Shown piece by piece: positions 36,074-44,595 of a stretch of DNA of 64,000 nt; position 1 is the stretch's first letter; each line of letters opens with the position of its first letter. Source of the DNA: JAWWPG01 sp033850885. GTDB lineage: Bacteria > Actinomycetota > Actinomycetes > Propionibacteriales > Nocardioidaceae. The stretch lies in assembly GCA_033850885.1 (NCBI GenBank), contig JAWWPG010000020.1, positions 1-64,000 of the forward strand. Reading direction: 5' to 3'. Made by a program: the position numbers and the translations under genes. Under the pieces are notes generated by a model that did no database searches, was not told the origin of the DNA, and saw only the letters and a list, made by a program, of their open reading frames with translations.

Positions 36074-36826
36074 TCACCGCACTGCGAGAGGTGTGGCTCG
36101 TCGTACCAGCAGGTCTCGAAGCTCGCGAGTGTGACGACGGCTGACGACGAGCTCGATGCCATCGATGACGACCGCGCAGTACCCGCCCTCCTGGCGGAGC
36201 TGGCTGATGTGGGTGAGGGAAACGAGGCACTGGCGGTGGATGCGGACGAACCCGGCGTCGCGCCAGCGCTCCTGGAGGACGGCCATCGGGATCCTGACCA
36301 GATGGCTGTCGTCGGCAGTATGGAGGCGCGCGTAGTCGCCGTGTGACTCGACGTACCTGACGTCGCTGCGCTGGATGAACTTCGTGACTCCCCCCAGCAC
36401 GACAGGGATCATCTCGTCGAGGGCGACGTCGGTCGCGTTCGTGGGGCGGGTGACGCCTTGCGCGATGCGGCGGACGGCCTCGACGACGCGGTGCTCGCGG
36501 ACCGGCTTGAGAAGGTAGTCGACGGCATTGGTCTCGAACGCCATCAGGGCGTACTCGTCGTGGTCGCTCACGAAAACCACGGCCGGCGGGTCTCTGTAGT
36601 GGCTCAGTACCCGTGCGACATCGAGGCCTGACAACCCCGGCATCGTGATGTCGAGGAACACCGCGTCGACATCCCCGGTCTCGAGGTGGCGCAGCGCCTC
36701 GGCTCCGGATGCAGCGCCGCGGACTTCGCTGACACGGGCATCGCGGGCCAGCAGCCAGCAGAGCTCCTCCCGCCACGGTCGCTCGTCGTCGACGACCAGG
36801 ACCGTGAGTGTTGGGGTACCCACCAC
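36074..36826 (-). CDS. LytTR-type response regulator (orphan)
   Basis: A 250-residue regulator. The receiver domain (VLVVDDERPW, phosphoacceptor in VFLDITMPGLSG, KPV lysine) is followed by a LytTR DNA-binding domain (VRYVESHGDYARLHTADD, FVRIHRQCLVSL). I chose GTG at 36826: TAGGGT seven bases upstream would give a leaderless transcript. No histidine kinase gene is next to it in this window. Position beside satP and acsA suggests control of acetate or other carboxylate use, as in LytTR systems that sense pyruvate. This is inferred. Confidence 0.85.
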   Translation of the reverse strand: MVGTPTLTVLVVDDERPWREELCWLLARDARVSEVRGAASGAEALRHLETGDVDAVFLDITMPGLSGLDVARVLSHYRDPPAVVFVSDHDEYALMAFETNAVDYLLKPVREHRVVEAVRRIAQGVTRPTNATDVALDEMIPVVLGGVTKFIQRSDVRYVESHGDYARLHTADDSHLVRIPMAVLQERWRDAGFVRIHRQCLVSLTHISQLRQEGGYCAVVIDGIELVVSRRHTRELRDLLVRRATPLAVR

Positions 36827-36921
36827 GGGGCCGACCCTATCGCCTCGCGGTTGAGCGGAACAGCGTCTGGCGACCTCTCGTCGCCAGGCCCGGCAGACCT
36901 CATGAGGTCGCACGGCCAGGC

Positions 36922-37716
36922 TCAGCCGAAGTCGATCAGCAAGCCGTCGTCGACGACGCCGGTGCTTTGCCGCTGTGAAGCCGCCAGACCCGTCACGCCG
37001 GCCCGGTAGCACCTGGCCATCCACGGCATCCGCATTCCGTCGTACCCGCGGCCATAGCTGTCGTAGATCGCCCCGACCTCGGCGAGCAGGGCGTCCCGCT
37101 CGGGAGGCGCCATCACGGCGGCGTACGAGCTCGACGAGACGTAGCCAACGAGCGAGTCGCGGTCGAAGTCCTGCCAGTGCCGGAAGACCTGTCGTTCGCG
37201 CGTCTGGAAAAGATCGGATCCGGCCAGCGGATCCTCATCGGCCTCGTCGGTGAGGCCGATCAGGCTCAGCACCTTGCGCACCCAAGGGACCTTGAAGTCG
37301 GCAAGGTTCGATACCAGGGCCAAGGTTCCCCCGGGGCGGAGCACACGCGCGATCTCGGGCAGGGCTCGCTCGGGATCGAACCAGTGGAACGCTTGCGCCG
37401 AGACGACGAGGTCGACCGCCGAGGCGGCGATCGGGATGTTCTCTGCGCGGGCCACAGCGGGGCGGGCGGTTGGGGTCACCAGCCGGAGCTGCGCCAGCAT
37501 GGTGAGGGACGGGTCGGTGGCGACGACATCGTGGCCGAGGGCGACCAGACTCCGCGTGAGCTTGCCGGTCCCCGACCCCAGCTCCAGCACCTTGGCGGGT
37601 CTCTTGCCGGCCAGCCAGGAAACGGCCTGCTCTGGGTAGCCGGGCCAGTACTCGGCGTACGCCCCGGCGACATCGCCGAAGCTGCTAGCACGGTGTCGGA
37701 GCTCGTTGGAGTCCAT
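36922..37716 (-). CDS. Class I SAM-dependent methyltransferase
   Basis: A 264-residue methyltransferase. Motif I VLELGSGTGKLTRSL (about residues 43-57), acidic residue in ATDPS after strand 2, and motif near VDLVVSAQAFHWFDPERALPEIARVL typical of the methyltransferase 11 family (FHWFD). Substrate unknown. It lies between the LytTR regulator and the Fic-like gene, divergent from the latter with 45 bp between. Confidence 0.82.
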   Translation of the reverse strand: MDSNELRHRASSFGDVAGAYAEYWPGYPEQAVSWLAGKRPAKVLELGSGTGKLTRSLVALGHDVVATDPSLTMLAQLRLVTPTARPAVARAENIPIAASAVDLVVSAQAFHWFDPERALPEIARVLRPGGTLALVSNLADFKVPWVRKVLSLIGLTDEADEDPLAGSDLFQTRERQVFRHWQDFDRDSLVGYVSSSSYAAVMAPPERDALLAEVGAIYDSYGRGYDGMRMPWMARCYRAGVTGLAASQRQSTGVVDDGLLIDFG

Positions 37717-37761
37717 GGAGGCCGAGCCTAGTCCACCGGTCGCCGGCCCTAGTCTGACCAG

Positions 37762-38511
37762 ATGGCCACGCCCGACGACGACATGTTCGGTGCCGCCGCC
37801 CGGCTCGAGGGGGTGCCGTCGGCCTTGGCAGCCGCCCGCGATGGCGTCGACGCGCTACTCCGTGACCGAGGCATGCGGCGTACGACACCCGAGCTCACCG
37901 CTGAGTCCTTGCTCCGCGGCGCGCTTGCGTCGGCCCGCCTCGCCGGCAGTGCCAGCACACTCGACGACGTTCGTCGCGGCGCGGGAGACGAGGTCGCGAC
38001 CAGGTCCGTCCGGTTGAACGCCGGGCTGCTCGCTCTGGTCCCGGTGGTCGCCCGCTCTCCGCTGGAGGCGCTGGCCAGGATGCACGGTCTCGCTGCCGCC
38101 GGCGCGGTGCCGACGGACCAGCTGGGGCGGCCCCGGCCGGAACCTGACGCGGCGCAGATGCTCTGTGACCTGGCCGCGAGGCTGCTCGCGCCGACGACGG
38201 CACCCGCGGTCGCGGTCGCGGCGCTGGCTCATGCCGAGGTGCTCACCCAGGCTCCGTTCGGATTCGCCAACGACCTGGTCGCCCGCGCGCTCGAGCGGCT
38301 GCTCCTGGTCAGCCGCGGCGTCGACCCGGTGTCGGTCACGGTCCCGGAGGCGGGGCATCTCGCGCTGGGCGAGGGGTACCGGAAGGCCATCGGCTGCTAT
38401 CGCGACGAAGGCGTGCCCGGCCGCCGGACCTGGCTCCTGCATGCGGCGGCCGCGATCGGGGAAGGTTGCCGGCTGAGCCCGTTGGGCTCCGGCGCAGGCG
38501 CCTCGATATGA
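37762..38511 (+). CDS. Degenerate Fic-fold-like protein (catalytic His and inhibitory Glu absent)
   Basis: A 249-residue protein usually labelled 'oxidoreductase' in actinobacteria, without redox motifs. ALASARLAGSASTLDDV (about residues 55-71) resembles the Fic inhibitory helix ASSRIEGT..TLEDV, with the key Glu as Ala. AHAEVLTQAPFGFANDLVAR (about 154-173) resembles the Fic core HPFxxGNGRxxR: Pro, Phe, Asn and the last Arg remain, but His is Ala and GNGR is ANDL. LLLVSRGVDP follows as in Fic. Enzymatic AMP transfer is therefore unlikely. It converges on the HAD gene, as in Streptomyces. Homology is my reading of the motifs. Confidence 0.6.
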   Translation: MATPDDDMFGAAARLEGVPSALAAARDGVDALLRDRGMRRTTPELTAESLLRGALASARLAGSASTLDDVRRGAGDEVATRSVRLNAGLLALVPVVARSPLEALARMHGLAAAGAVPTDQLGRPRPEPDAAQMLCDLAARLLAPTTAPAVAVAALAHAEVLTQAPFGFANDLVARALERLLLVSRGVDPVSVTVPEAGHLALGEGYRKAIGCYRDEGVPGRRTWLLHAAAAIGEGCRLSPLGSGAGASI

Positions 38512-38531
38512 CCTCACCCGCCGGTCCACGT

Positions 38532-38566
38532 GCGAACGACGTCCTCCATGAGAAGACGCCGTTCGC
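38532..38566. terminator. Hairpin between convergent genes
   Basis: GCGAACGACGTC (38532-38543) pairs with GACGCCGTTCGC (38555-38566), 11 of 12 pairs with an 11-base loop, 21 bp past the Fic-like stop. It can serve either strand. The rest of the 220-bp space to the HAD stop contains only short GGTAG-rich fragments. Confidence 0.55.
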
Positions 38567-38731
38567 CGGCACAGGGTTTCCGGTTACCAGGCGTGCACTC
38601 TGTACGCCGAGGCCGATCCGGCTCCGACTGCCCCTATCTCGAAGGGTAGGTCGCCGCGTGGGTACCGGATCCTGTGCGGGTCTTGAGTTGTTGCCGTCCT
38701 TTCTACCTCGATTTCGGCCGCGTGGGAAGGC

Positions 38732-39553
38732 CTACGGAGGAGTCACATCGCCTGCCTGGCGCTGGGTACGACGGGTCACCACGGCCACGGCACCGGCGGC
38801 GGCCGCGCCGGCACCCATGGCGACCACGGCCAGGGTGGCCCGGCGGTGCCGCGCGCGACTCTGGCGAAGAGCGATCGGCCGGCTGAAGTCGAGCACGGGC
38901 CAGCCCCGTTCGGCGGCCCGCTTGCGGAGCACCTTGTCTGGGTTGACCGCGTTCGGGTGCCCGACGGCATCCAGCATCGGCAGATCGGTGGCCGAGTCGC
39001 TGTAGGCGAAGCAGTCACGCAGGTCGTATCCCTCGCGGACGGCTAGCGCCCGGATGGCCACCGCCTTGTTCTCGCCGTACGCATAGAACTCGATCTCACC
39101 CGTGTACCGTCCGTCCCGCTCCTCCAGCCGGGTCGCGATGACGCTCGTGACGCCCAGCAGCTCGGCGATCGGCTGCACGACCTCCGAGCCCGAGGTGGAC
39201 ACGATGACAACCTCACGGCCCTGGGTCTGGTGCTCGTGAATGAGCTCAAGCGCCTCGTCGTACACCAGCGGGTCGACGATCGAGTGCAGGGTGTCGGCGA
39301 CGATCTGGCGGACCTTTTCGACCTCCCACCCGTTCGTCAACCCGGTCAAGTACCGGCGCATCCGCTCGATCTGGTCGTGGTCGGCCCCTCCGACGAGGTA
39401 AATGAGCTGCGCGTACATGCTGCGGATCACCGACGAGCGGGTGATGAGCCCGTGGTTGAAGAAGGGTCGGCTGAAGGCAAGCGTGCTGGAGGTGGCGATG
39501 ATCGTCTTGTCCAGGTCGAAGAACGCGGCCGCCTGCCCCCGGTTCCCCAGCAT
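38732..39553 (-). CDS. HAD-IB family phosphatase (Rv3661-like)
   Basis: A 273-residue HAD hydrolase: motif I FFDLDKTII (D13/D15), motif II VSTSGSE (about residue 120), motif III region ENKAVAIRAL, and motif IV YSDSATDLPML. A C-terminal hydrophobic stretch (TLAVVAMGAGAAAAGAVAVV) would anchor it to the membrane, ending in a basic tail. Orthologues are annotated as morphological differentiation-associated in Streptomyces; phosphoserine or lysophospholipid substrates are possible. It is divergent from the 6C RNA and septum-site-like gene. Confidence 0.87.
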   Translation of the reverse strand: MLGNRGQAAAFFDLDKTIIATSSTLAFSRPFFNHGLITRSSVIRSMYAQLIYLVGGADHDQIERMRRYLTGLTNGWEVEKVRQIVADTLHSIVDPLVYDEALELIHEHQTQGREVVIVSTSGSEVVQPIAELLGVTSVIATRLEERDGRYTGEIEFYAYGENKAVAIRALAVREGYDLRDCFAYSDSATDLPMLDAVGHPNAVNPDKVLRKRAAERGWPVLDFSRPIALRQSRARHRRATLAVVAMGAGAAAAGAVAVVTRRTQRQAGDVTPP

Positions 39554-39719
39554 GCCGACCCTCCTCTGGTACGGTCCGAGCGTTGATTCTTGCGAAAAGT
39601 CTACGCGGATGCGACAAAACTCCCGAGGATTCTTGCCTCAGGACTGCTCACTCGCGACAAGTTTCAGATTCCACGTCGAATAGTTGCGCAAAACAGCCCT
39701 TGAGGGAGTACGGTATCCC

Positions 39720-39870
39720 TAAGAACATCTCGCGAGATCGCTTGGTGTTCCCCACAAACTCCAGTGGCATCCCCCCGCCGCTGGACACAAAGGGTCTAGG
39801 TCCCACCCCCCCGGGACGAGTGACCCTGAGGCAGCCCCTGGAAACCCCCCCTCCGGGGGCTGCTGCTTGT
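39720..39870 (+). ncRNA. 6C small RNA
   Basis: Two consecutive hairpins expose cytosine runs: CCAGTGGC/GCCGCTGG with six C in the loop (39761-39784), and GGGTC..GTCCC/GGGAC..GACCC with seven C in the loop (39792-39826). A terminator-like hairpin GCAGCCCC/GGGGCTGC follows (39831-39863). This is the diagnostic form of actinobacterial 6C RNA (B11 in M. tuberculosis), which also lies between the HAD and Ssd genes. TTGCGC (39684) and TACGGT (39709) are a possible promoter; ends are approximate. In mycobacteria 6C RNA binds targets through its C-rich loops. Confidence 0.87.
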
Positions 39871-39984
39871 CCGGAGCATGTTCGGGTCGCAACTCTTCCA
39901 CAGGCGTGACGTGATGTCCCCGTCGTCCACAGGCCACCTTCTCGGTTCTCCCACCGCCCCCCCGACAAGCGACACGCTGGGGCG

Positions 39985-41046
39985 ATGGAGAGCGCTCGCC
40001 CGATGATCCTCACCGACGACCAGGACCTGCTGGAACAGCTCCTCCGACTCTGTGCAGCCGCCAATATCACCCCCGACGTGGTCGGCGACGTGACGAAAGC
40101 CCGCCGGCCTTGGGCGCATGCCTCCGCGGTTCTCGTCGGCGAGGACCTGGCGGAAGGGGCCGCCCGGCTGGGTCTGGCCAGACGGGACCACGTCGTACTC
40201 GTATCGACCAAGCACGACAACACGCCGATGTGGCGGCTGGCCGTGCAGCTGCGAGCAGACGACGTTGTCGCGCTCCCGGCGGCACAGAGCCGGCTCATCG
40301 AGCGGTTGAGCGACCTTGCCGACGGCTCCGTGGCAGCGGTCAGCGTCGGCGTGACCGGGGGATGCGGTGGAGCGGGTGCCTCCACCCTCGCGGCCGGACT
40401 TGCCCTTGCCGCCGCAAGGGCGGGGCACCGGTCCCTTCTCGTCGACGCCGATCCGCTCGGCGGAGGTATCGAGCTCGTCGTCGGCTGCGAGGACCGAAAC
40501 GGTCTGCGATGGCGCGAGGTGGCCGACACCCGAGGACGCGTCAGCGCGAGCGCCTTTCGGGCTGCGCTTCCTACCGTCGGCGCCCTCGCCGTGCTCTCCT
40601 GGAGCCGCGAGGAAGTCCGGCACGTCGACTCGGAGACGATGCGTGCCATGGTTGGCGCCGGCCAGCGGGGGTGCGAGCTTGTCGTCATCGACCTGCCACG
40701 GCGACTCGACGAGCCGGCAACCGACGCGGTGCTGATGTGCGACCTCCTGCTGGTTGTTACGACGACCGAGGTGCGCGCGGTGGCGAGCACCCAGGCGATG
40801 CTGGCCGGACTCCGACGGCTCTGCGTCGACATCCGGTTGGCGGTGCGGGAGCTCCCAGGCGCCGAGCTGACCTGCGCGACCGTGGCCGACACGTTGCGGC
40901 TGCCCCTGGCGGCCAGGGTGCCGACACGGCGCAGCATCGTCCGGGCCGTCAACGAAGGGCTGGGTCCGCTGGCCCATGGTCGGTTCGAGCGAGTCTGCCG
41001 TGACCTCCTCAGCGGCCCCGACGGACCTCTGGTCAAGAGCAGATGA
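39985..41046 (+). CDS. ssd: Septum-site-determining-like/CpaE-like ATPase (Ssd)
   Basis: A 353-residue MinD/ParA-family protein at the head of the Tad operon. A receiver-like N-terminal region (about 1-110) precedes the deviant Walker A GCGGAGASTLAAGLAL (about 130-145) with DADPLGGG and VVIDLPRR. Orthologue of Rv3660c, where overexpression affects septation; it may also act as CpaE, positioning the pilus. It overlaps tadA by ATGA. A weak GGGG before the ATG is the only ribosome site. Confidence 0.85.
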   Translation: MESARPMILTDDQDLLEQLLRLCAAANITPDVVGDVTKARRPWAHASAVLVGEDLAEGAARLGLARRDHVVLVSTKHDNTPMWRLAVQLRADDVVALPAAQSRLIERLSDLADGSVAAVSVGVTGGCGGAGASTLAAGLALAAARAGHRSLLVDADPLGGGIELVVGCEDRNGLRWREVADTRGRVSASAFRAALPTVGALAVLSWSREEVRHVDSETMRAMVGAGQRGCELVVIDLPRRLDEPATDAVLMCDLLLVVTTTEVRAVASTQAMLAGLRRLCVDIRLAVRELPGAELTCATVADTLRLPLAARVPTRRSIVRAVNEGLGPLAHGRFERVCRDLLSGPDGPLVKSR

Positions 41047-42212
41047 CAGCTGTCACCGCGGAGCTGCTCGATGGGGTCCGGGCCCGCCTCACCAGGCAAG
41101 GGGCCGACCCGACGCCCGCCCGAGTCGCTGCGGCTCTTCGATCCAGCGGGCATCTCGTGGGCGACGAGGCGGTGCTCGAGGTCGTCGACGCCCTACGGCT
41201 CGACTCGGTGGGCGCGGGACCGCTCGAGGCGCTCCTCCACCGTCCGGGCGTGACCGACGTCCTGGTCAACGGCCCGGACGAGGTCTACCTCGACGTCGGC
41301 GACGGCCTGCGGCTGACCGACGTACGGTTCGCTGACGATGCGGCCGTACGGCGGCTTGCTCAGCGGCTGGCGTCAACCGCCGGTCGCCGGCTCGACGACG
41401 CGTCACCATTCGTCGATGTCCGGTTGCGCGATGGCACTCGCTTTCATGCCGCGCTCTCTCCTGTGGCGAGCCCGGGCACCTGTCTGTCGCTGAGGGTGCC
41501 GGTCAGGACTGGGCTGTCGATGGCGGACCTCGTCGACGCCGGCTCGCTGAGCCGCGGCGGAGCTGACCTGTTGCTCGACGTCGTACGCAGGCGCATCGCC
41601 TTCCTCATCTCGGGTGGCACCGGAAGCGGCAAGACGACGCTGCTGGCGGCACTGCTGTCCGAGGCCGACCCCCGCGAACGGCTCGTGATTGTGGAGGACT
41701 CGAGTGAGCTGCACCCCCGACATCCGCATGTCGTGAACCTGGAGGCCCGACAGGCCAATGTCGAAGGCGTCGGCGAGATCTCGATCCGTGACCTCGTCCG
41801 GCAGGCCCTCCGAATGAGGCCGGACCGGCTCGTCGTCGGTGAGGTCCGGGGAGCCGAGGTGACGGACATGCTGGCCGCGATGAACACCGGGCATGAGGGC
41901 GGGTGCGCCACCGTCCATGCGAACACCGCTGGGGACGTGCCGGCTCGACTCGAAGCGCTGGGAGCTGCGGCCGGACTGCCCAGCGCGGCCGTCCACGCAC
42001 AGCTGGCCTCGGCCGTCGATGCCGTCATTCATCTGCGTAGAGCTGTCGACGGCAGGCGGCAGGTGAGCGAGATCGCGGTGATCGCCCGCGCCGACAACGG
42101 CCTGGTCGTTGCCCGCCCCGCGGTGGGCTTCAGTGAGGATGGCGACGCTCGGGCCGGTCCAGGCGCGCCGGCCCTCGAGCGACTGTTGGCAGGAGAGGGA
42201 CGGTTTCGGTGA
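41043..42212 (+). CDS. tadA: Tad pilus secretion ATPase TadA/CpaF
   Basis: A 389-residue hexameric ATPase powering Flp pilus assembly. N-terminal all-alpha segment, PVLVNGPDEVYL-type strand (TDVLVNGPDEVYL), Walker A GGTGSGKTTLLAALL (about 191-205), Asp box VEDSSELHP, Walker B region MRPDRLVVGEVRGAE and His box GHEGGCATVHAN. All catalytic motifs look intact. Overlaps ssd and the next gene by four bases each, consistent with one operon. Confidence 0.93.
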   Translation: MTAVTAELLDGVRARLTRQGADPTPARVAAALRSSGHLVGDEAVLEVVDALRLDSVGAGPLEALLHRPGVTDVLVNGPDEVYLDVGDGLRLTDVRFADDAAVRRLAQRLASTAGRRLDDASPFVDVRLRDGTRFHAALSPVASPGTCLSLRVPVRTGLSMADLVDAGSLSRGGADLLLDVVRRRIAFLISGGTGSGKTTLLAALLSEADPRERLVIVEDSSELHPRHPHVVNLEARQANVEGVGEISIRDLVRQALRMRPDRLVVGEVRGAEVTDMLAAMNTGHEGGCATVHANTAGDVPARLEALGAAAGLPSAAVHAQLASAVDAVIHLRRAVDGRRQVSEIAVIARADNGLVVARPAVGFSEDGDARAGPGAPALERLLAGEGRFR

Positions 42213-43015
42213 CGCCGCCGATAGTGTCCCTGGTGGCCTTCTGCAGCCTTCTGCTGCTGGTTCCTCGTCGAGACCGGTCGCTTGCGCGGCTCGGTAGTCT
42301 GACCGCCCCCGCGGGCACTCGGAGACGACTCGTAGAGCGTGTCCGGACCATCGTCGTCGTGGGCAGCTGTGCCGTGCCGACCGCCCTCCTCGTCGGTGGC
42401 ACCCGGGTCGCCGTCGCGGGCATCGCGGGGATGGTCGCGGCGGGCGTGGCGCGAAGGATCGTCCGGCAGTGCCGCCAGCGCCGGTCGAGGCGTCGGCATC
42501 AGCGCGGCGTCATCAGATTCTGCGACGCTCTTTCGGCGGAGCTGCGCGGCGGGCTACCCGCGCTGACCGCTCTTGAAAGGTCGTGCGCGGGCGAGCCCGA
42601 GCTCGCTCCCGTGGTCTCGGCGGCCCGACTTGGCGCGGATGTTCCGGCGGCGCTGCGCGGCTGCGGAGGCGTTCCGGGCGCTCAGGGGTTGCGGGCAGTA
42701 GCAGCAGCCTGGGAGGTCGCCGGGAAGTCTGGAGCTGCTTTCGCCGGGGTCCTGGAGCGAGTCGCGGCCGGTCTCCGCAGCGACGAGGACGCGCGCGCCG
42801 AGGTTGAAGCGGCACTAGGCCCGCCGCGGGCCACGGCTAAGATGCTCGCCGTCCTGCCGCTGTTCGGGCTGGCCCTCGGCTCGTCGATGGGTGCCGACCC
42901 GGTTGGCTTCCTGGTGGCGAGCCAGTGGGGTCTGGGTTGCCTCTCGGTCGGCATCGTGCTCTCCCTGGCTGGCCTGTGGTGGGTTGAACGGCTGGCCGTA
43001 TCGGCAGAGCTGTGA
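42209..43015 (+). CDS. tadB: TadB-like inner-membrane platform protein
   Basis: A 268-residue type II secretion system F domain protein of the Flp pilus. Membrane segments at the N-terminus (about 3-18 and 45-75) and two at the C-terminus flank a soluble helical core: FCDALSAELRGGLPALTALE and AAAWEVAGKSGAAFAGVLERV match the F domain. GTG at 42209 overlaps the TadA stop (GTGA). It should pair with the following TadC-like protein as the assembly platform. Confidence 0.85.
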   Translation: MTPPIVSLVAFCSLLLLVPRRDRSLARLGSLTAPAGTRRRLVERVRTIVVVGSCAVPTALLVGGTRVAVAGIAGMVAAGVARRIVRQCRQRRSRRRHQRGVIRFCDALSAELRGGLPALTALERSCAGEPELAPVVSAARLGADVPAALRGCGGVPGAQGLRAVAAAWEVAGKSGAAFAGVLERVAAGLRSDEDARAEVEAALGPPRATAKMLAVLPLFGLALGSSMGADPVGFLVASQWGLGCLSVGIVLSLAGLWWVERLAVSAEL

Positions 43016-43016
43016 C

Positions 43017-43751
43017 GTGCTCGTCGTCTCGATGTGCTGCGCCGCAGGTAGCGCCTGGCTGCTGACGGCACCCGTTCGCAGGGCCGGCAGGCACTGCCTG
43101 TCGGACAGCCCGCCCCGGGCAGGTGGGACGACCCTGGGCGAGCGACTCGTGGAGCGGCCTCGTGCGCGGGCATGCCTGTGCACCGGAGCCCTCTCCCTTC
43201 TCGGCTGGGTGCTGCTGGGTCCGGTGGGCGGTCCGGCCGGGATGGTCGCCGGGTTGGGCGCCTCCTGGTGGATCGGGCGGCTCGAGCCTCCCGCCGTCGC
43301 GAGGGCACGCGAGGAGATCGGCCGGGACCTCCCGCTCGCGGTCGACCTGCTCGCGGCATGCTCGAGCGTGGGACGTCCCACCGAGGAGTCACTCGCCGTC
43401 GTGAGCCGTGCCGTCGGCGGTGCGCTCGCGGCCCGCATCGACGACATCATCGCCCGGTTGAGTCTCGGGGCGGACCCCTTCGCGGAGTGGTCGCGGCTCG
43501 CCGTTGATCCCCTCCTCGGGCCTCTCGGTCGCACCATGCAACGCTCGACCGAGTCCGGCGCACCGCTCGTCGAGGCACTGTCCCGGCTCGCCGAGGACCG
43601 CAGACGCGAACGCCGAACCCAGACCCAGCTTCGAGCCCGCAGCGTCGGGGTGAAGGCAGCCGGGCCACTCGCCGCGTGCTTTCTCCCGGCGTTCATGCTC
43701 GTCGGAGTCGTCCCGACGGTCGCGGGAGGCTTTCAGCACCTCTTCGGCTAG
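43017..43751 (+). CDS. tadC: TadC-like inner-membrane platform protein
   Basis: A 244-residue type II secretion F domain protein. LPLAVDLLAACSSVGRPTEE and MQRSTESGAPLVEALSRLAED (F domain core) are flanked by membrane helices at about 40-75 and 215-240. I chose GTG at 43017, one base after the TadB stop; the frame is open further upstream. It ends the platform part of the operon, 185 bp before the pilin gene. Confidence 0.83.
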   Translation: MLVVSMCCAAGSAWLLTAPVRRAGRHCLSDSPPRAGGTTLGERLVERPRARACLCTGALSLLGWVLLGPVGGPAGMVAGLGASWWIGRLEPPAVARAREEIGRDLPLAVDLLAACSSVGRPTEESLAVVSRAVGGALAARIDDIIARLSLGADPFAEWSRLAVDPLLGPLGRTMQRSTESGAPLVEALSRLAEDRRRERRTQTQLRARSVGVKAAGPLAACFLPAFMLVGVVPTVAGGFQHLFG

Positions 43752-43936
43752 CCGACGCACCAGGTGCACCGGCGCCTGCCGCGGCGTTTCATCCCCAGAT
43801 CCGGCGGAGCCACCAGTTCGTCAACAGGGCCTAAATCTCTCCTCGTACGGCGACCCGGGCGCCGCCACGCTGCTGTTGTCCGCGAAACAAAGCCGCCTCG
43901 ACTCAACATCAGGGGCGCACCCAGAAGGGAAAGACG

Positions 43937-44137
43937 ATGACTGATCGCATCGCAGCCCACGTCGTCACGGCGTTGCGCTCACGGGGGGAGAAAGGGATGA
44001 CGACCGCGGAGTACGCGGTCGGCACGGTCTCTGCCTGCAGCTTTGCGGGGATCCTCTACAAGATCCTCACCTCCGGTTTCGGGCAGACCCTGCTGCAGAC
44101 CCTGCTCAACAAGGTGATGAGCGTCCTGCCGATCTGA
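43937..44137 (+). CDS. Flp-type pilin (DUF4244)
   Basis: A 66-residue prepilin-like protein. A short basic leader ends at RGEKGMTTAEYAVG: a processing site GM/TTAEYAV fits the Flp prepilin pattern (Gly before cleavage, Glu5 conserved), followed by a hydrophobic helix SACSFAGILYKILTSGF. This is DUF4244, the pilin position of actinobacterial Tad loci (Rv3656c-like). AGGGAAAGACG precedes the ATG. The 185-bp space upstream probably has its own promoter, giving high pilin expression. Confidence 0.85.
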   Translation: MTDRIAAHVVTALRSRGEKGMTTAEYAVGTVSACSFAGILYKILTSGFGQTLLQTLLNKVMSVLPI

Positions 44138-44193
44138 ACCGCCGAGCGGAGTGGGGTGCCCGCCGCGCCGCACCGCCGCGGGAAGGAGAGTCA

Positions 44194-44595
44194 ATGGTGT
44201 CAGTTATCCCCGTTAAGCGTCCCCGAACCGCGGTGAGGGAGGAGGCCGGGATGGTGACCGCCGAGGCGGCCGCGGTGCTTCCACTGGTCGCTATCTTCGC
44301 GTTGGCCATGGTGTGGCTGCTGAGCGTCGGAATGACCCAGGTTCGCGTCGTGGACGCGGCTCGAGACGCTGCGCGGGCCGTCGCCAGGGGCGACCCCGAC
44401 GACCAGGCCATCGTGGCGGCACGCCGTACAGCGGGAGCTGACGCACGCGTGGGAATCCATCGGGCGGCCGGCCTGGTGACCGTCACCGTGTTGGAACAGG
44501 CGAGGGCGCCCGGCTGGCTGTTGGTGCCGCTGCCGGCCGTCGCCATCCGATCCCAGAGCACCGTCGAGGTCGAAGATGCGCCAACCGGTCGATGA
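44194..44595 (+). CDS. TadE-like pseudopilin
   Basis: A 133-residue protein with an N-terminal TadE helix: EEAGMVTAEAAAVLPLVAIFALAMVWLLS (processing at AG/MVTAE), then a small extracytoplasmic region (VRVVDAARDAARAVARGD typical of TadE). GGAAGGAG is in front of the ATG. It overlaps the next gene by 20 bases. Likely a minor pilin or pilus-base component. Confidence 0.85.
   Translation: MVSVIPVKRPRTAVREEAGMVTAEAAAVLPLVAIFALAMVWLLSVGMTQVRVVDAARDAARAVARGDPDDQAIVAARRTAGADARVGIHRAAGLVTVTVLEQARAPGWLLVPLPAVAIRSQSTVEVEDAPTGR

Noticed and set aside
37762..38511. Active Fic toxin with AMP-transferase activity
   Set aside because: The catalytic histidine and the GNGR anion hole are not present, and no toxin-antitoxin partner lies beside it.
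39583..39909. Small protein genes across the 6C RNA region on both strands
   Set aside because: The conserved C-loop hairpins and terminator explain this DNA; the frames have no ribosome site or recognisable domain.
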